Assembly (NCBI RefSeq): GCF_022414535.1
Contig: NZ_JADWYM010000031.1
Location: forward strand, 1 to 64,000
Origin: Streptomyces sp. MUM 2J
GTDB taxonomy: Bacteria > Actinomycetota > Actinomycetes > Streptomycetales > Streptomycetaceae
Direction of reading: 5' to 3'
DNA: 64,000 nucleotides
Below are positions 32,049-39,825 of this stretch, in pieces. The notes below the pieces were generated by a model, which worked only from the letters and a program-made list of their open reading frames with translations, was not told the DNA's origin and searched no databases. How positions within the stretch are numbered: position 1 is the first letter of the stretch; each line of letters begins with the position of its first letter. A program made the position numbers and the translations under genes.

Positions 32049-32458
32049 GGCAATCGGCCGCCGCCGGGGGAGGAGACCTGGGACGGCGACGTCCGTAGGC
32101 CGACGCGACCGCACCTGCGAGAGGAGTTCCGTGACGACCGCGGCACCTGGGCCGCGGCGCGGGGCGGACCGGGCCGAGGCGAGCGGTGCCGGGCTCGGTG
32201 ACGGGTGCGTCAACCTGGACGCCTGCGAGAGCCCGTCGAGCGGCACCCTCGGCGTACGGGACGGCTCCGGCAGGACGAAGGCCTGCGTCCCCTGCTGGCC
32301 CGGTGGTACGGACACCGTCGTACGGCGGTTGTCCGCCCTGCGGCGGTATGGCTTTCCCGAGTGGTGGAACGCCTGGTGGCACGGTGGTTCACGGGGGAGG
32401 CGCGTTGCGAGGATCGATGTGCCCGAACACCGCAACGCCGCATCTGAAGGAACCCCCC
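32049..32458. other. Gap with one unsupported open frame
   Basis: A GTG at 32131 follows a good GAGGAG site and opens about 85 codons of moderately biased sequence (includes YGFPEWWNAWW), but that frame then continues straight through the next gene's antisense-like frame without stopping, so it cannot be an intact separate gene. Possibly a truncated N-terminus. I see no recognised domain. Confidence 0.3.
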
Positions 32459-33730
32459 ATGCGCAGCTCACGTCTCGTTGCCGCTTCTCTGGCCGGGGTC
32501 GTCGTTTCCGGTCCTGCCGTCTCGACCACGGTCCCGGCATCGGCCGTGTCCACCTCGCACTCCGCGCCGGCGCTGTCCGTGTCACCGGCCCCCGCGAAGG
32601 GCCTGACACTCACGCTTCCCGCACCACGCGGCCGCTACCGCACCGGCGAGTCGGTGTTCCGGCTCGCCGACGGCGGGCGCGCGGACCCGTGGGTGCCCAG
32701 CCGGCGCCAACGCGAGCTGATGATCAGCGTCTTCTACCCGGCGGCGCACACCCGCGGCCGGCCGTTCACGAACCAGTTCCCGGCGGCGGTGGCCGCAAAG
32801 GTCGGTCCGGCGGTCGAGACGAACGTCAACCTGCCCGCCGGTCTGGTGGATTGGGCCGCGACCAGGACGCACTCGGTGCAGGACGCAGCGATGGCGCCGG
32901 GCCGATTCCCGGTCGTCCTGTACTCGCCCGGCGCCGGGGACCCGCGGGACTGGAACGTGTCGCTGGTCGAGGACCTCGCCTCGCGCGGCTTCGTGGTGGT
33001 CACCGTCGACCACACCGGGGAGGCGCCGGCGGTGCAGTTCCCGGACGGCCACGTGGTCGGCAACGGGCCGCTGATGGAAGCGTGGGCCCAGGCGTTCCAG
33101 GACGGCACGACTCCGGCGTTCCTCACGAAGCTGACGGACGTGCGCGTGGCCGACACCGAGCTGGTGCTGGACCGGTTGACGGGCCTGCCGGACCGGCTGA
33201 CCAACGGCATGGACCTGAACCGGATCGGCATGTTCGGCCACTCCGCCGGCGGGTTCACGGCGGCGAACACGATGTACGGCGACCCGCGGATCAGGGCCGG
33301 CGTCAACATGGACGGCACCATGGAGTACACGGCCGAGCCCGACGGCACCAACCTGAGCGAGGTCGCGCTGCACGGGCTGGACCGGCCGTTTCTGCTGATG
33401 GGCAGCAGCTCCGCGGCCGACGGGAGCGACGTGCACCGCGAGCCGTCCTGGGCGTCGTTCTGGCGGCACCAGCGTGGCTGGAAGGCCGACGTCACGCTGG
33501 ACGACTCCGCGCACGCGTCGTTCACCGATGCCGAGGCGCTGCTGCCGCAGCTGGCCGGCCGGGTGCCGGACGCGACGCTGGCCGCGGCGGTCGGGACGGT
33601 CGACTCGCACCGGGCGGTGGCGGCGAACCGGGCGCTGGTGGCCTCGTTCTTCGAGCGGTTCCTGAAGGGCTGCGACGACCACCTGCTGGACGGCGGTGCG
33701 TCCCGGTACCCGATCACCTTCGTGCGGTAG
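32459..33730 (+). CDS. Secreted PAF-acetylhydrolase-like lipase/esterase
   Basis: A 423-residue protein with a Sec-type N-terminus (MRSSRLVAASLAGVVVSGPA, Ala-rich end around residue 30) and an alpha/beta-hydrolase of the platelet-activating-factor acetylhydrolase type II/chlorophyllase-like family. The domain starts RGRYRTGESVFRLAD...; nucleophile Ser262 is in FGHSAGG, with DHTGE and a late His in DSAHASFTD. ATG 32459 follows GAAGGAA. Expected to hydrolyse short-chain esters outside the cell. The 240 bases after it hold nothing I recognise. Confidence 0.88.
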   Translation: MRSSRLVAASLAGVVVSGPAVSTTVPASAVSTSHSAPALSVSPAPAKGLTLTLPAPRGRYRTGESVFRLADGGRADPWVPSRRQRELMISVFYPAAHTRGRPFTNQFPAAVAAKVGPAVETNVNLPAGLVDWAATRTHSVQDAAMAPGRFPVVLYSPGAGDPRDWNVSLVEDLASRGFVVVTVDHTGEAPAVQFPDGHVVGNGPLMEAWAQAFQDGTTPAFLTKLTDVRVADTELVLDRLTGLPDRLTNGMDLNRIGMFGHSAGGFTAANTMYGDPRIRAGVNMDGTMEYTAEPDGTNLSEVALHGLDRPFLLMGSSSAADGSDVHREPSWASFWRHQRGWKADVTLDDSAHASFTDAEALLPQLAGRVPDATLAAAVGTVDSHRAVAANRALVASFFERFLKGCDDHLLDGGASRYPITFVR

Positions 33731-33972
33731 CTCGGCCCGACGGCCTTGTCCTGCCCCCAGCGGAGGGCACCGTCGCCCGCGCGGCGGCGCCGCCCGGACG
33801 CGAAGCCGTGCCCTGGCCGATCCACCCGGCGAGGCCCTCGTCCCCGGCGCGGGCGGACGCGCCGACGACGACCCAGCCGAGCATCGGGCGTCCGGTGAAG
33901 CCGAAGGACCGTGCCCCGGGCCGGGTGAGCGCGGCGCGGGCGTTTCGGCGGGCGCGGGCAACCCGGCCCGCC

Positions 33973-35139
33973 CTACCAGGCGCGCTCCCTGCGCAGCGCC
34001 GTGTCGGCCAGGGCCCGCAGGTGCACTCCCTGGAGGAACAGGTCGTAGCACCATTCGGGGAATACCAGCATCGAGGCCGCCGCCGCCCGCCACCCCCTGG
34101 CCTTCACGGTGATCGCCCGCTCGATCGCGTAGAACGCGGTGAGGAGCAGCCAGAACGGTGCGATGCGCAGGCCGGATCCGCTGCACAGGAACCACACCAG
34201 GCCGCCCAGGTAGAGGGCGGACACGGCGGTGCCCAGCAGCGAGACCAGCTGCCTGGCCCATCCTTCGAGGGTGTGGCGCGTCAGACCGTAGTCGAAGAGG
34301 TTCTCCAGGGCTCCGCGTTTCCAGCGGAGCCGCTGCCGTGCCAGGTCCCGCCACGTCGGCATGACCTCGGTCGTCATGGTGGCCCCGGCCGGTGCCGCGA
34401 CGCGCCAGCCGCGGTGCTTCAGGGCCAGGGTGAGTTCGTTGTCCTCGGTCAGCACCTTGGTGTCGTACACGCCGTCCGCGGCCGGTAGCTCCCCGTTCCG
34501 GCGCGCCGCCAGCACGTCCTTGAGCGCCTCCGCCCGGAACAGGCAGGCGGTGCCCGTCAGGCACAGGACCTTTCCGTGTTTGCGGGCCGTGTCCCGGGCG
34601 TACCGGGCGAACTCGTTGCGCTGGAACGCGCCGCAGAGCCCACCGCCCCCGCGGCCGCGGAAGTTGCCGCCCGCGGCACCGTGGCCCCGGCGCAGCTTCG
34701 CGTAGGTCACCTCGACGAAGCGGGGGTCGAGGTAGGTGTCGGCGTCCTGCACCAGGACGGCGTCGTCCCCGGAGAGGGACGGCAGGAGTTCGGCCAGTGC
34801 CCCGTTGAGGTTGCCCGCCTTCTTGTGCCGGTTGCCGACCGAGTGCCGCACCTCGGCGCCGGACCGGCGGCCGATCCGTTCCAACTCGGCGGTCCTCGCC
34901 GGATCCTTGTGCGGGTCGAGGGTCACGACGATGCGATCGGGTGGCCGCGTCTGGGCGTTGAGCGCGTCGAGGACGTGCTGGAGCGAGCCCACCTCCTTGT
35001 ACGCGGGGACGAGGGCCACCACCCTTCCCGGCCCGTTCGTCGCCCGCGGTCCGCCCGGCCCGGGCCGGGCGCGGGGAGCCGTCCCGGTGGCCGGGAGCCG
35101 TTCGTCGAGGACAGGGGTGGGGGCCTCGGCAGGAGGCAT
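33973..35139 (-). CDS. Membrane GT2 glycosyltransferase (processive-type)
   Basis: A 388-residue family-2 glycosyltransferase starting at ATG 35139 (site GGAG-like; upstream frame unconserved). Motifs of cellulose/hyaluronan/poly-GlcNAc synthases are complete: VPAYKEVGSL, DAD (132-134), TED (231-233) and QRLRW (269-273). Three C-terminal membrane segments follow (about 296-320, 326-345, 355-375); the usual N-terminal membrane helices are missing and replaced by a Pro-rich soluble leader. It should polymerise and perhaps export a beta-linked glycan from a UDP-sugar. The promoter region carries the palindrome shared with galE, and the sortase genes diverge from it. Confidence 0.9.
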   Translation of the reverse strand: MPPAEAPTPVLDERLPATGTAPRARPGPGGPRATNGPGRVVALVPAYKEVGSLQHVLDALNAQTRPPDRIVVTLDPHKDPARTAELERIGRRSGAEVRHSVGNRHKKAGNLNGALAELLPSLSGDDAVLVQDADTYLDPRFVEVTYAKLRRGHGAAGGNFRGRGGGGLCGAFQRNEFARYARDTARKHGKVLCLTGTACLFRAEALKDVLAARRNGELPAADGVYDTKVLTEDNELTLALKHRGWRVAAPAGATMTTEVMPTWRDLARQRLRWKRGALENLFDYGLTRHTLEGWARQLVSLLGTAVSALYLGGLVWFLCSGSGLRIAPFWLLLTAFYAIERAITVKARGWRAAAASMLVFPEWCYDLFLQGVHLRALADTALRRERAW

Positions 35140-35182
35140 GGTGTCCGCCCTTCGGTCGAGCCGTGCGGTTCTCCTCCTTCTG

Positions 35183-35199
35183 CGTTTACGGCGTAAACG
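35183..35199. promoter_or_regulatory. Perfect operator palindrome upstream of GT2 gene
   Basis: CGTTTACG-G-CGTAAACG, a perfect 17-base dyad 44 bases before the GT2 start. The 16 bases TACGGCGTAAACGTAC (35187-35202) recur exactly, on the other strand, at 44341-44356 before galE. Confidence 0.7.
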
Positions 35200-35313
35200 T
35201 ACACACACTTCCACTATCCGGCCGGTGTGGTGAGTCGTCAACGCGGGCGGATGCCGGGTCGGGGGCCGGGCGGCCGCCCTCCGTTTGACCTCACCGCCCG
35301 ACGGGTGAAAAGT

Positions 35314-35336
35314 GTACGTATACGTAGTAAACGTGC
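35314..35336. promoter_or_regulatory. Related operator upstream of LPVTG gene
   Basis: Contains the palindrome TACGTATACGTA (35315-35326) and TACGTAGTAAACGTGC (35321-35336), which matches the GT2/galE site at 13 of 16 bases. It lies about 85 bases before the microprotein gene, so the divergent region has two related sites, one per promoter. Confidence 0.6.
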
Positions 35337-35418
35337 GATGTACGGCAGGGTGGGTCCTGGGAGCGCGCATGTACTCCGGTCATTCCGTCGTGCTTGCGGC
35401 GTTCGAAAGGAGAACCTC

Positions 35419-35595
35419 ATGGCGGACTACACGGGTGCCGGTACGGCGGCTTCGGCCGGGGCCGGTGCGGGCGTGCTGCCCGTCACCGGCGGCGTGGACA
35501 GCATCTGGTTCTGGGTCGTGATGTTCGTTCTCGTCTCGGCGGGATTCGCCCTGCTGCGGCTGGTCCCCCGCAGGACGGGCGGCGACGACACCTGA
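35419..35595 (+). CDS. 58-residue LPVTG-type sortase-substrate microprotein
   Basis: Start ATG 35419 with an excellent AAAGGAG site. The protein has a Gly/Ala/Thr-rich N-terminus (1-19), the sortase motif LPVTG at residues 20-24, one membrane helix (about 28-46) and a basic end (RLVPRR then acidic tail). This is a complete cell-wall-sorting signal with only a 19-residue mature part and no signal peptide; the positive-inside rule predicts N-out/C-in insertion. Sortase cleavage after Thr23 would leave a 23-residue peptide. The sortase gene follows 72 bases later. Role unknown: anchor for a glycan, or a processed peptide. Confidence 0.82.
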   Translation: MADYTGAGTAASAGAGAGVLPVTGGVDSIWFWVVMFVLVSAGFALLRLVPRRTGGDDT

Positions 35596-35667
35596 CGCAC
35601 TGTCCACCACGTCCGAGGTGGGGCCGCGCGGCGAGCGGCCCCACCGGAACACCGAGGATGTCGCACC

Positions 35668-36321
35668 ATGCGGAACCTGATCCGCCCGGTCGGCGTGGGG
35701 CTGATCCTGGCGGGCCTGCTGCTGGGGGCCTTCGCCGTGTACCGGAACTGGCAGCAGGACCAGGCGAACCGGGACTACGGGCAGGCCCAGCACGACCTGC
35801 GCGCACAGCTCTCCCAGCCGCGGACCGGGTACGACTCGCCGGCCGTCTCCGAGGGGACGCCGGCACCGGCGTCCGGGCCGCGGGACGGGGCGGCCCTCGC
35901 AGTCCTGCGTGTTCCGCGATTCGGCGCCGGATACCACCCCGTGGTCGTCGAGGGCGTCTCCCCGAACGACCTGGCGAAGGGGCCGGGGCACTACCCGGGC
36001 ACCGCCCTGCCGGGCGACGTGGGGAACTTCGCCGTCGCCGGACACCGGACGGGATGGGGCCAGCCGTTCAATCGGCTGGACGAACTGGTGCGCGGCGACG
36101 CGCTGGTCGTGCAGTGGCAGGGCAGGTCGTACACCTACCGCGTCACCGCCACGAAGACCGTGGAGCCGACCGACGTCGGTGTCGTCCTGCCGGTGCCGAA
36201 CAGGCCCGGCGCGGAGCCCGACAAGGCCCGGATCACGCTCACGACATGCACGGACCGCGACCCGGTGACCCGCGCCTACACCCACCGACTCGTCGTGTGG
36301 GGCGAGTTGGAGAGAGGGTGA
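35668..36321 (+). CDS. Class E sortase
   Basis: A 217-residue membrane-anchored transpeptidase: N-terminal helix (about 5-25), then an extracellular sortase domain (about 75-217). Catalytic residues: His126 in VAGHRTGW, Cys194 in ITLTTCTD, and Arg207 in THRLVV. TLTTC is the class E form found in Streptomyces; well-studied class E enzymes prefer LAxTG, while the adjacent substrate has LPVTG. It probably joins the microprotein to peptidoglycan cross-bridges or another nucleophile. ATG 35668. Likely in one operon with the LPVTG gene; a short hairpin follows. Confidence 0.92.
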   Translation: MRNLIRPVGVGLILAGLLLGAFAVYRNWQQDQANRDYGQAQHDLRAQLSQPRTGYDSPAVSEGTPAPASGPRDGAALAVLRVPRFGAGYHPVVVEGVSPNDLAKGPGHYPGTALPGDVGNFAVAGHRTGWGQPFNRLDELVRGDALVVQWQGRSYTYRVTATKTVEPTDVGVVLPVPNRPGAEPDKARITLTTCTDRDPVTRAYTHRLVVWGELERG

Positions 36322-36324
36322 GGA

Positions 36325-36344
36325 GCGGTCGCGTCAGCGACCGC
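36325..36344 (+). terminator. Short hairpin after sortase gene
   Basis: GCGGTCGC-GTCA-GCGACCGC, a perfect 8-bp stem just after the sortase stop. The next 218 bases, to the convergent tetR, show no gene. Confidence 0.55.
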
Positions 36345-36562
36345 GGCGCGAGCGGCGGCCGAAGCGTGGTGGCTGAAGGGCGGCGGTCCTGGTCCCCCTG
36401 GTACGACGCGCCGCGGGAGGCGATCGGTACCGCACCGGACCGCCTCCGTGCGGCGTCTGACGGCGCCGTGCCGCGCCGGGGTGCCGCCGTTGCCGCTCCG
36501 TGACGCGCGCCGACCGGGCCGGGCCCCTCGGCCGCCCGCCGGGACGCCGCAGCGGCAGGGTC

Positions 36563-37315
36563 TCAGCCGGAACGGTGAGGTTCCGTGAACCGGTCGAGCA
36601 GGGCGTCCAGACCGGCGGCCAGGCCGTCCGGCCCACCGCGCTCGGCCAGCACCGGCGTCGTCTCCCGCAGGACGGGCAACTCCTGCGCCGGCATCCGGTG
36701 CAGCCCGAGCCGGAAGGCCGGCTCGGGCTCGTCGGGGTTGTCCACGACCGGGCGCAGTTCCACCGACACGTACCCCAGCAGCCACGCCGTGAACGCCCGG
36801 AAGGCGGCCGCCGTGGCGGCCTCGTCCAGCCCGGCCCGCCGCAGCAGACCCAGGACCCGTTCGTGGTCCTGGAGGACGGCGAGCGGCCGGCGCGCCAGCG
36901 GCACCGCCAGCATGCGCGTCGCCAGCAGTGGCACCGCCTGCGGGTGGGTGAGGCACACGTCGTAGGTGACCCGCGCGATCCGGTGCAGGCCGGCGCGCCA
37001 CTCCGGTTCCGTCCCCGGGTCCGGGGCCTCGGCCGCCAACCGCTCCGCCAGCTCCAGGTAGAGCGCCTCGACCAGGCCGTCGAGCAGGGCGTCCTTGCCC
37101 TCGGCGTAGCGGTACAGGGCCATCGCCTCGACGCCGAGTTCGGCGCCGAGACGGCGCATGCTCAGCGCCGACAGGCCCTCCCGGTCCACCAGCTCCAGTG
37201 CCGTGGCCAGCACCCGTTGCCGGCTGAGCCGGCCGTAGCGCCCACGATCGCTGGCGCGCCGCGCGGGAGCCGCCGCGCCGCTCTCCGCGGGTCGTGCGGG
37301 CCTCTCCCGGGTCAT
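36563..37315 (-). CDS. TetR-family regulator with TetR_C domain
   Basis: A 250-residue repressor. ATG 37315 follows AGGAGGTG. The helix-turn-helix (about residues 25-70) reads ALELVDREGLSALSMRRLGAELGVEAMALYRYAEGKDALLDGL in outline, the style of tetracycline-repressor-like proteins, and the C-terminal domain (about 90-235) is TetR_C. It converges on the sortase gene. A TGTACG-N7-CGTACA dyad before it is a plausible autoregulatory site, and the GTAC-rich operators at 35183, 35314 and 44341 make it a candidate regulator of the glycan/sortase genes. Confidence 0.9.
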   Translation of the reverse strand: MTRERPARPAESGAAAPARRASDRGRYGRLSRQRVLATALELVDREGLSALSMRRLGAELGVEAMALYRYAEGKDALLDGLVEALYLELAERLAAEAPDPGTEPEWRAGLHRIARVTYDVCLTHPQAVPLLATRMLAVPLARRPLAVLQDHERVLGLLRRAGLDEAATAAAFRAFTAWLLGYVSVELRPVVDNPDEPEPAFRLGLHRMPAQELPVLRETTPVLAERGGPDGLAAGLDALLDRFTEPHRSG

Positions 37316-37382
37316 GTCCCACCTCCTGTCGGCCCTGCCGCCGTGCCGTGCCGGGTCGACTCTAGGCCCGAGGAGCCGAGTC

Positions 37383-37401
37383 TGTACGCATATGACGTAC
37401 A
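37383..37401. promoter_or_regulatory. TGTACG-N7-CGTACA dyad upstream of tetR
   Basis: Perfect 6-base arms separated by CATATGA, 68 bases before the tetR start. Typical spacing for a TetR autoregulatory operator. The following gap to 37648 holds no convincing gene. Confidence 0.55.
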
Positions 37402-37648
37402 TGTGAGCAGCCGGTACCTGGGGGATCGCGGTGACCGGGAACGCGGCCCGGTGTCCGTCGGTGACGTGGCGGAGTCGGCGCGGACGCCTCGCCGTTCGCC
37501 CTCCCCCGCGCGCCGAGCAGGCCTCACCACAAGCCGCGACCGGTCACGGAGATCGAGTGGCCGCCCCGACCGACCGGCGTACCCTGTGGGGGACGGCACA
37601 GCGCACGCCCCGACGCCGGGCGGCAGCTGGGCGACGCGCCGCAGGCGT

Positions 37649-38425
37649 TCAGTCACATCGCCCTGGTGGAGACGGCGTTCGCGCTGTCATCAGCACCATC
37701 CCCGAGTCCCCGTAGTCCGGAAGCGTCGGGTCGGCGTCGATCCTGGTCACCCTGAGCTGCTCGGTCAGGGGGCTGAACACGTCCCGCAGGACTCCCGGGT
37801 CCACCGGGCAGCCCGGCCAGCGGGAGTCACGTCCGATGCGGTACGTCGGCATGTTCTCCATGAACGCGGCCACCAGGAACCCGCCCGGGACGACGGACCG
37901 GGCGAACGTCCGGCACAGCGCCGCGAACTCCGGGAAGTCCTCGGTCACCCCCTCGGCCACGAAGTGCATCGACGCGAGTCCGAACGTTCCGGGCGGCACG
38001 TCCCTGACGTCGCCGTGCACGACCCGTACCCGGGACAGCGCCCGGGGCAGGGTCGGTGGAAGGGCGGGGAGCAGCCGCCGGCACAGCTCGTAGAACGGCA
38101 GCCAGCTGTCGTCCGGGCCCCGGTGCAGCTGGTGCCTCAGATAGGAGACGTTGGCCGCGCCCGCCTCCACGGCGTCGATGGCGCGGCCCGCGGCGGCGGC
38201 CAGCATCAGCGGGTAGAGGTTCGGCCCGGCGCCGAACTCCACACAGCGCGCGATGCTCCGCGGTCCCAGTCTGCGGTAGAAGGCGGCGTGATGGACGATG
38301 ACCGCCCTGTCGGACGGGTGCAGTTCGCGGTAGTTCTCCGCCAGGTAGTCCTGGACGGGCCAGCTGTTCCAGTCCACGTCGTCGTTGCGGACGGGCGTGG
38401 GACCGCGGGACGGGGGAGCGGCCAC
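37649..38425 (-). CDS. SAM-dependent methyltransferase, NNMT/PNMT/TEMT-like
   Basis: A 258-residue class I methyltransferase. GTG 38425 follows GGAGGTGA. The SAM-binding motif I is VEFGAGPNLYPLM (about residues 63-75), with AVEAGAANVSYL as motif post-I. The long N-terminal region WPVQDYLAENYRELHPSDRAVIVHHAAFYR is characteristic of a Streptomyces subgroup of N-methyltransferase-like enzymes (nicotinamide/phenylethanolamine/thioether type). It begins seven bases after the alpha-oxoamine synthase gene, so the pair is one transcript and probably one short pathway. Confidence 0.88.
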   Translation of the reverse strand: MAAPPSRGPTPVRNDDVDWNSWPVQDYLAENYRELHPSDRAVIVHHAAFYRRLGPRSIARCVEFGAGPNLYPLMLAAAAGRAIDAVEAGAANVSYLRHQLHRGPDDSWLPFYELCRRLLPALPPTLPRALSRVRVVHGDVRDVPPGTFGLASMHFVAEGVTEDFPEFAALCRTFARSVVPGGFLVAAFMENMPTYRIGRDSRWPGCPVDPGVLRDVFSPLTEQLRVTRIDADPTLPDYGDSGMVLMTARTPSPPGRCD

Positions 38426-38432
38426 GGCACAG

Positions 38433-39683
38433 TCACCTCCGAAGCCGCAGGGCGCGGCGCTCGGCGAGCCGGCTCAGCGTGCCGTTGAGCCGGTCGATGT
38501 CCTCGTCGGAGTTGAGAGCGGTCAGCTGGATCCGGAAGCCGACCCGGTCGCGGGGGACGAGCGGGTAGGCGGCGACCGTCACGTAGATGCCCTGGTCCCA
38601 CAGGAACCGCACGACGTCGTCCAGGTCCGCGCCGTGTGCGAGGGGGACCTCCACGATCGGGAACCCCCGCGCGCCGGGCACGTCCAGCCCGAGGCCGCGG
38701 ACGTGGTCGAGGACGCGGACCGTCCTGCGGTGCAGATCGGCGCGGATCGCGTCCCCCCGGCGGTCGTTGACCGCCAGGCCCGCGAGTACGGTCGCCAGGG
38801 AGGCCGTCGGGGAGGGGCCGGAGTACAGGTAGGGTCCCGCGGTGACCTTCAGCCGGTCCTTGAGCCGGGTCGGCACCGCGAGGAAGGCGAGCAGCGACGA
38901 GTACGCCTTGGAGAAGCCGCCGACCAGCACCACGTCGTCGTACCCCGCGCCGGTGTGCCGGATCACGCCGTTGCCGCGCGTACCGTACGGGCAGGTGTCG
39001 TCCGGTGACCGCTGCCCGATGACGCCGAAGCCGTGCGTGTCGTCGACGTACAGCGTGGCGCCCCGCTCCCGGCAGATGCCGGCCAGCACCGGCATGTCGG
39101 GCACGCTGCCGCTCATGCTGTCGACTCCGTCCAGGCAGACCAGCCGGGGGCCGCCCGCGGGCGCGTCCCGCAGCAGCGCCTCCAGCTGCTCCGGCCGGTC
39201 GGCGCGGAAGCGGTGCAGCGTCGCGCCCTGCCCGCGCGCGCCGACGCACCCCTCGTACACGGTGCGGTGCGCGGTCGCCTCGACGAAGAGCTGTCCCCGG
39301 CCGGCGAGGACCGGGATCACCGAGTGGTGGATCAGCGTGGTCGTCGGCAGCAGCAGCGTGTCCTCGCAGCCCAGCAGCGCGGTGAGGCGGTCCTCGATCC
39401 CCGGGTAGAGCCGCGGGCTGCCCAGCAGCCGCGACCAGCTGGGGTGCGTGCCCCAGCGCCGTACGGCCGGCTCGATCGCCGCCATGATCTCCGGGTCGAA
39501 GTCGAAGCCCAGGTAGTTGCAGGAGGCGAAGTCGATGAGCCAGTGCCGTCCGCATCTGATGTGACGGCCCCGCACCTCGTCCAGGACGGCGTCGCTCATG
39601 GGGCTGGTCCGGCGCAGCCGGTCCAGGTCTGCCCACCGCTCGTCGGAGCGGGCCTGCGGCGGGCCGGCAACGGCTGATGTCAT
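38433..39683 (-). CDS. Alpha-oxoamine synthase-like PLP enzyme (AONS/CqsA-like)
   Basis: A 416-residue PLP enzyme of the family that condenses an amino acid with an acyl-CoA (8-amino-7-oxononanoate synthase, serine palmitoyltransferase, CqsA). PLP lysine K259 is in VGGFSKAYSSLL; VDDTHGFGVIG holds the PLP-binding Asp and His. The lysine context FSKAYSS differs from LGKALGG of Kbl (4001-5194), so it is not a second Kbl. ATG 39683 follows GGAGGAA. No biotin genes are near, and the coupled methyltransferase suggests an N-methylated amino-ketone product, possibly a signal, lipid or pigment precursor. The product is unknown. Confidence 0.87.
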   Translation of the reverse strand: MTSAVAGPPQARSDERWADLDRLRRTSPMSDAVLDEVRGRHIRCGRHWLIDFASCNYLGFDFDPEIMAAIEPAVRRWGTHPSWSRLLGSPRLYPGIEDRLTALLGCEDTLLLPTTTLIHHSVIPVLAGRGQLFVEATAHRTVYEGCVGARGQGATLHRFRADRPEQLEALLRDAPAGGPRLVCLDGVDSMSGSVPDMPVLAGICRERGATLYVDDTHGFGVIGQRSPDDTCPYGTRGNGVIRHTGAGYDDVVLVGGFSKAYSSLLAFLAVPTRLKDRLKVTAGPYLYSGPSPTASLATVLAGLAVNDRRGDAIRADLHRRTVRVLDHVRGLGLDVPGARGFPIVEVPLAHGADLDDVVRFLWDQGIYVTVAAYPLVPRDRVGFRIQLTALNSDEDIDRLNGTLSRLAERRALRLRR

Positions 39684-39825
39684 CAGGGTTCCTCCGTGGA
39701 CGCCCCGGCCTCCGGGCCGGGGAGGAAACGGACTCCTGCGGAGCAGGGCAGGGAGCGACGCGTCGCCGTCAAGCCGATTCGGCGTCTGCCGGCCGGCGGC
39801 CGGCGCCCGTCACGCGCGCGGGAAG

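Noticed and set aside
31840..34488. An 882-codon plus-strand open frame
   Set aside because: Overlaps the SRPBCC, PAF-hydrolase and GT2 genes in a wrong frame; product is Arg/Gly/Ala-rich without motifs.
38433..39683. A second kbl or bioF
   Set aside because: The active-site lysine context (FSKAYSS) differs from Kbl here (LGKALGG), and no biotin genes are near; kept as unassigned oxoamine synthase.
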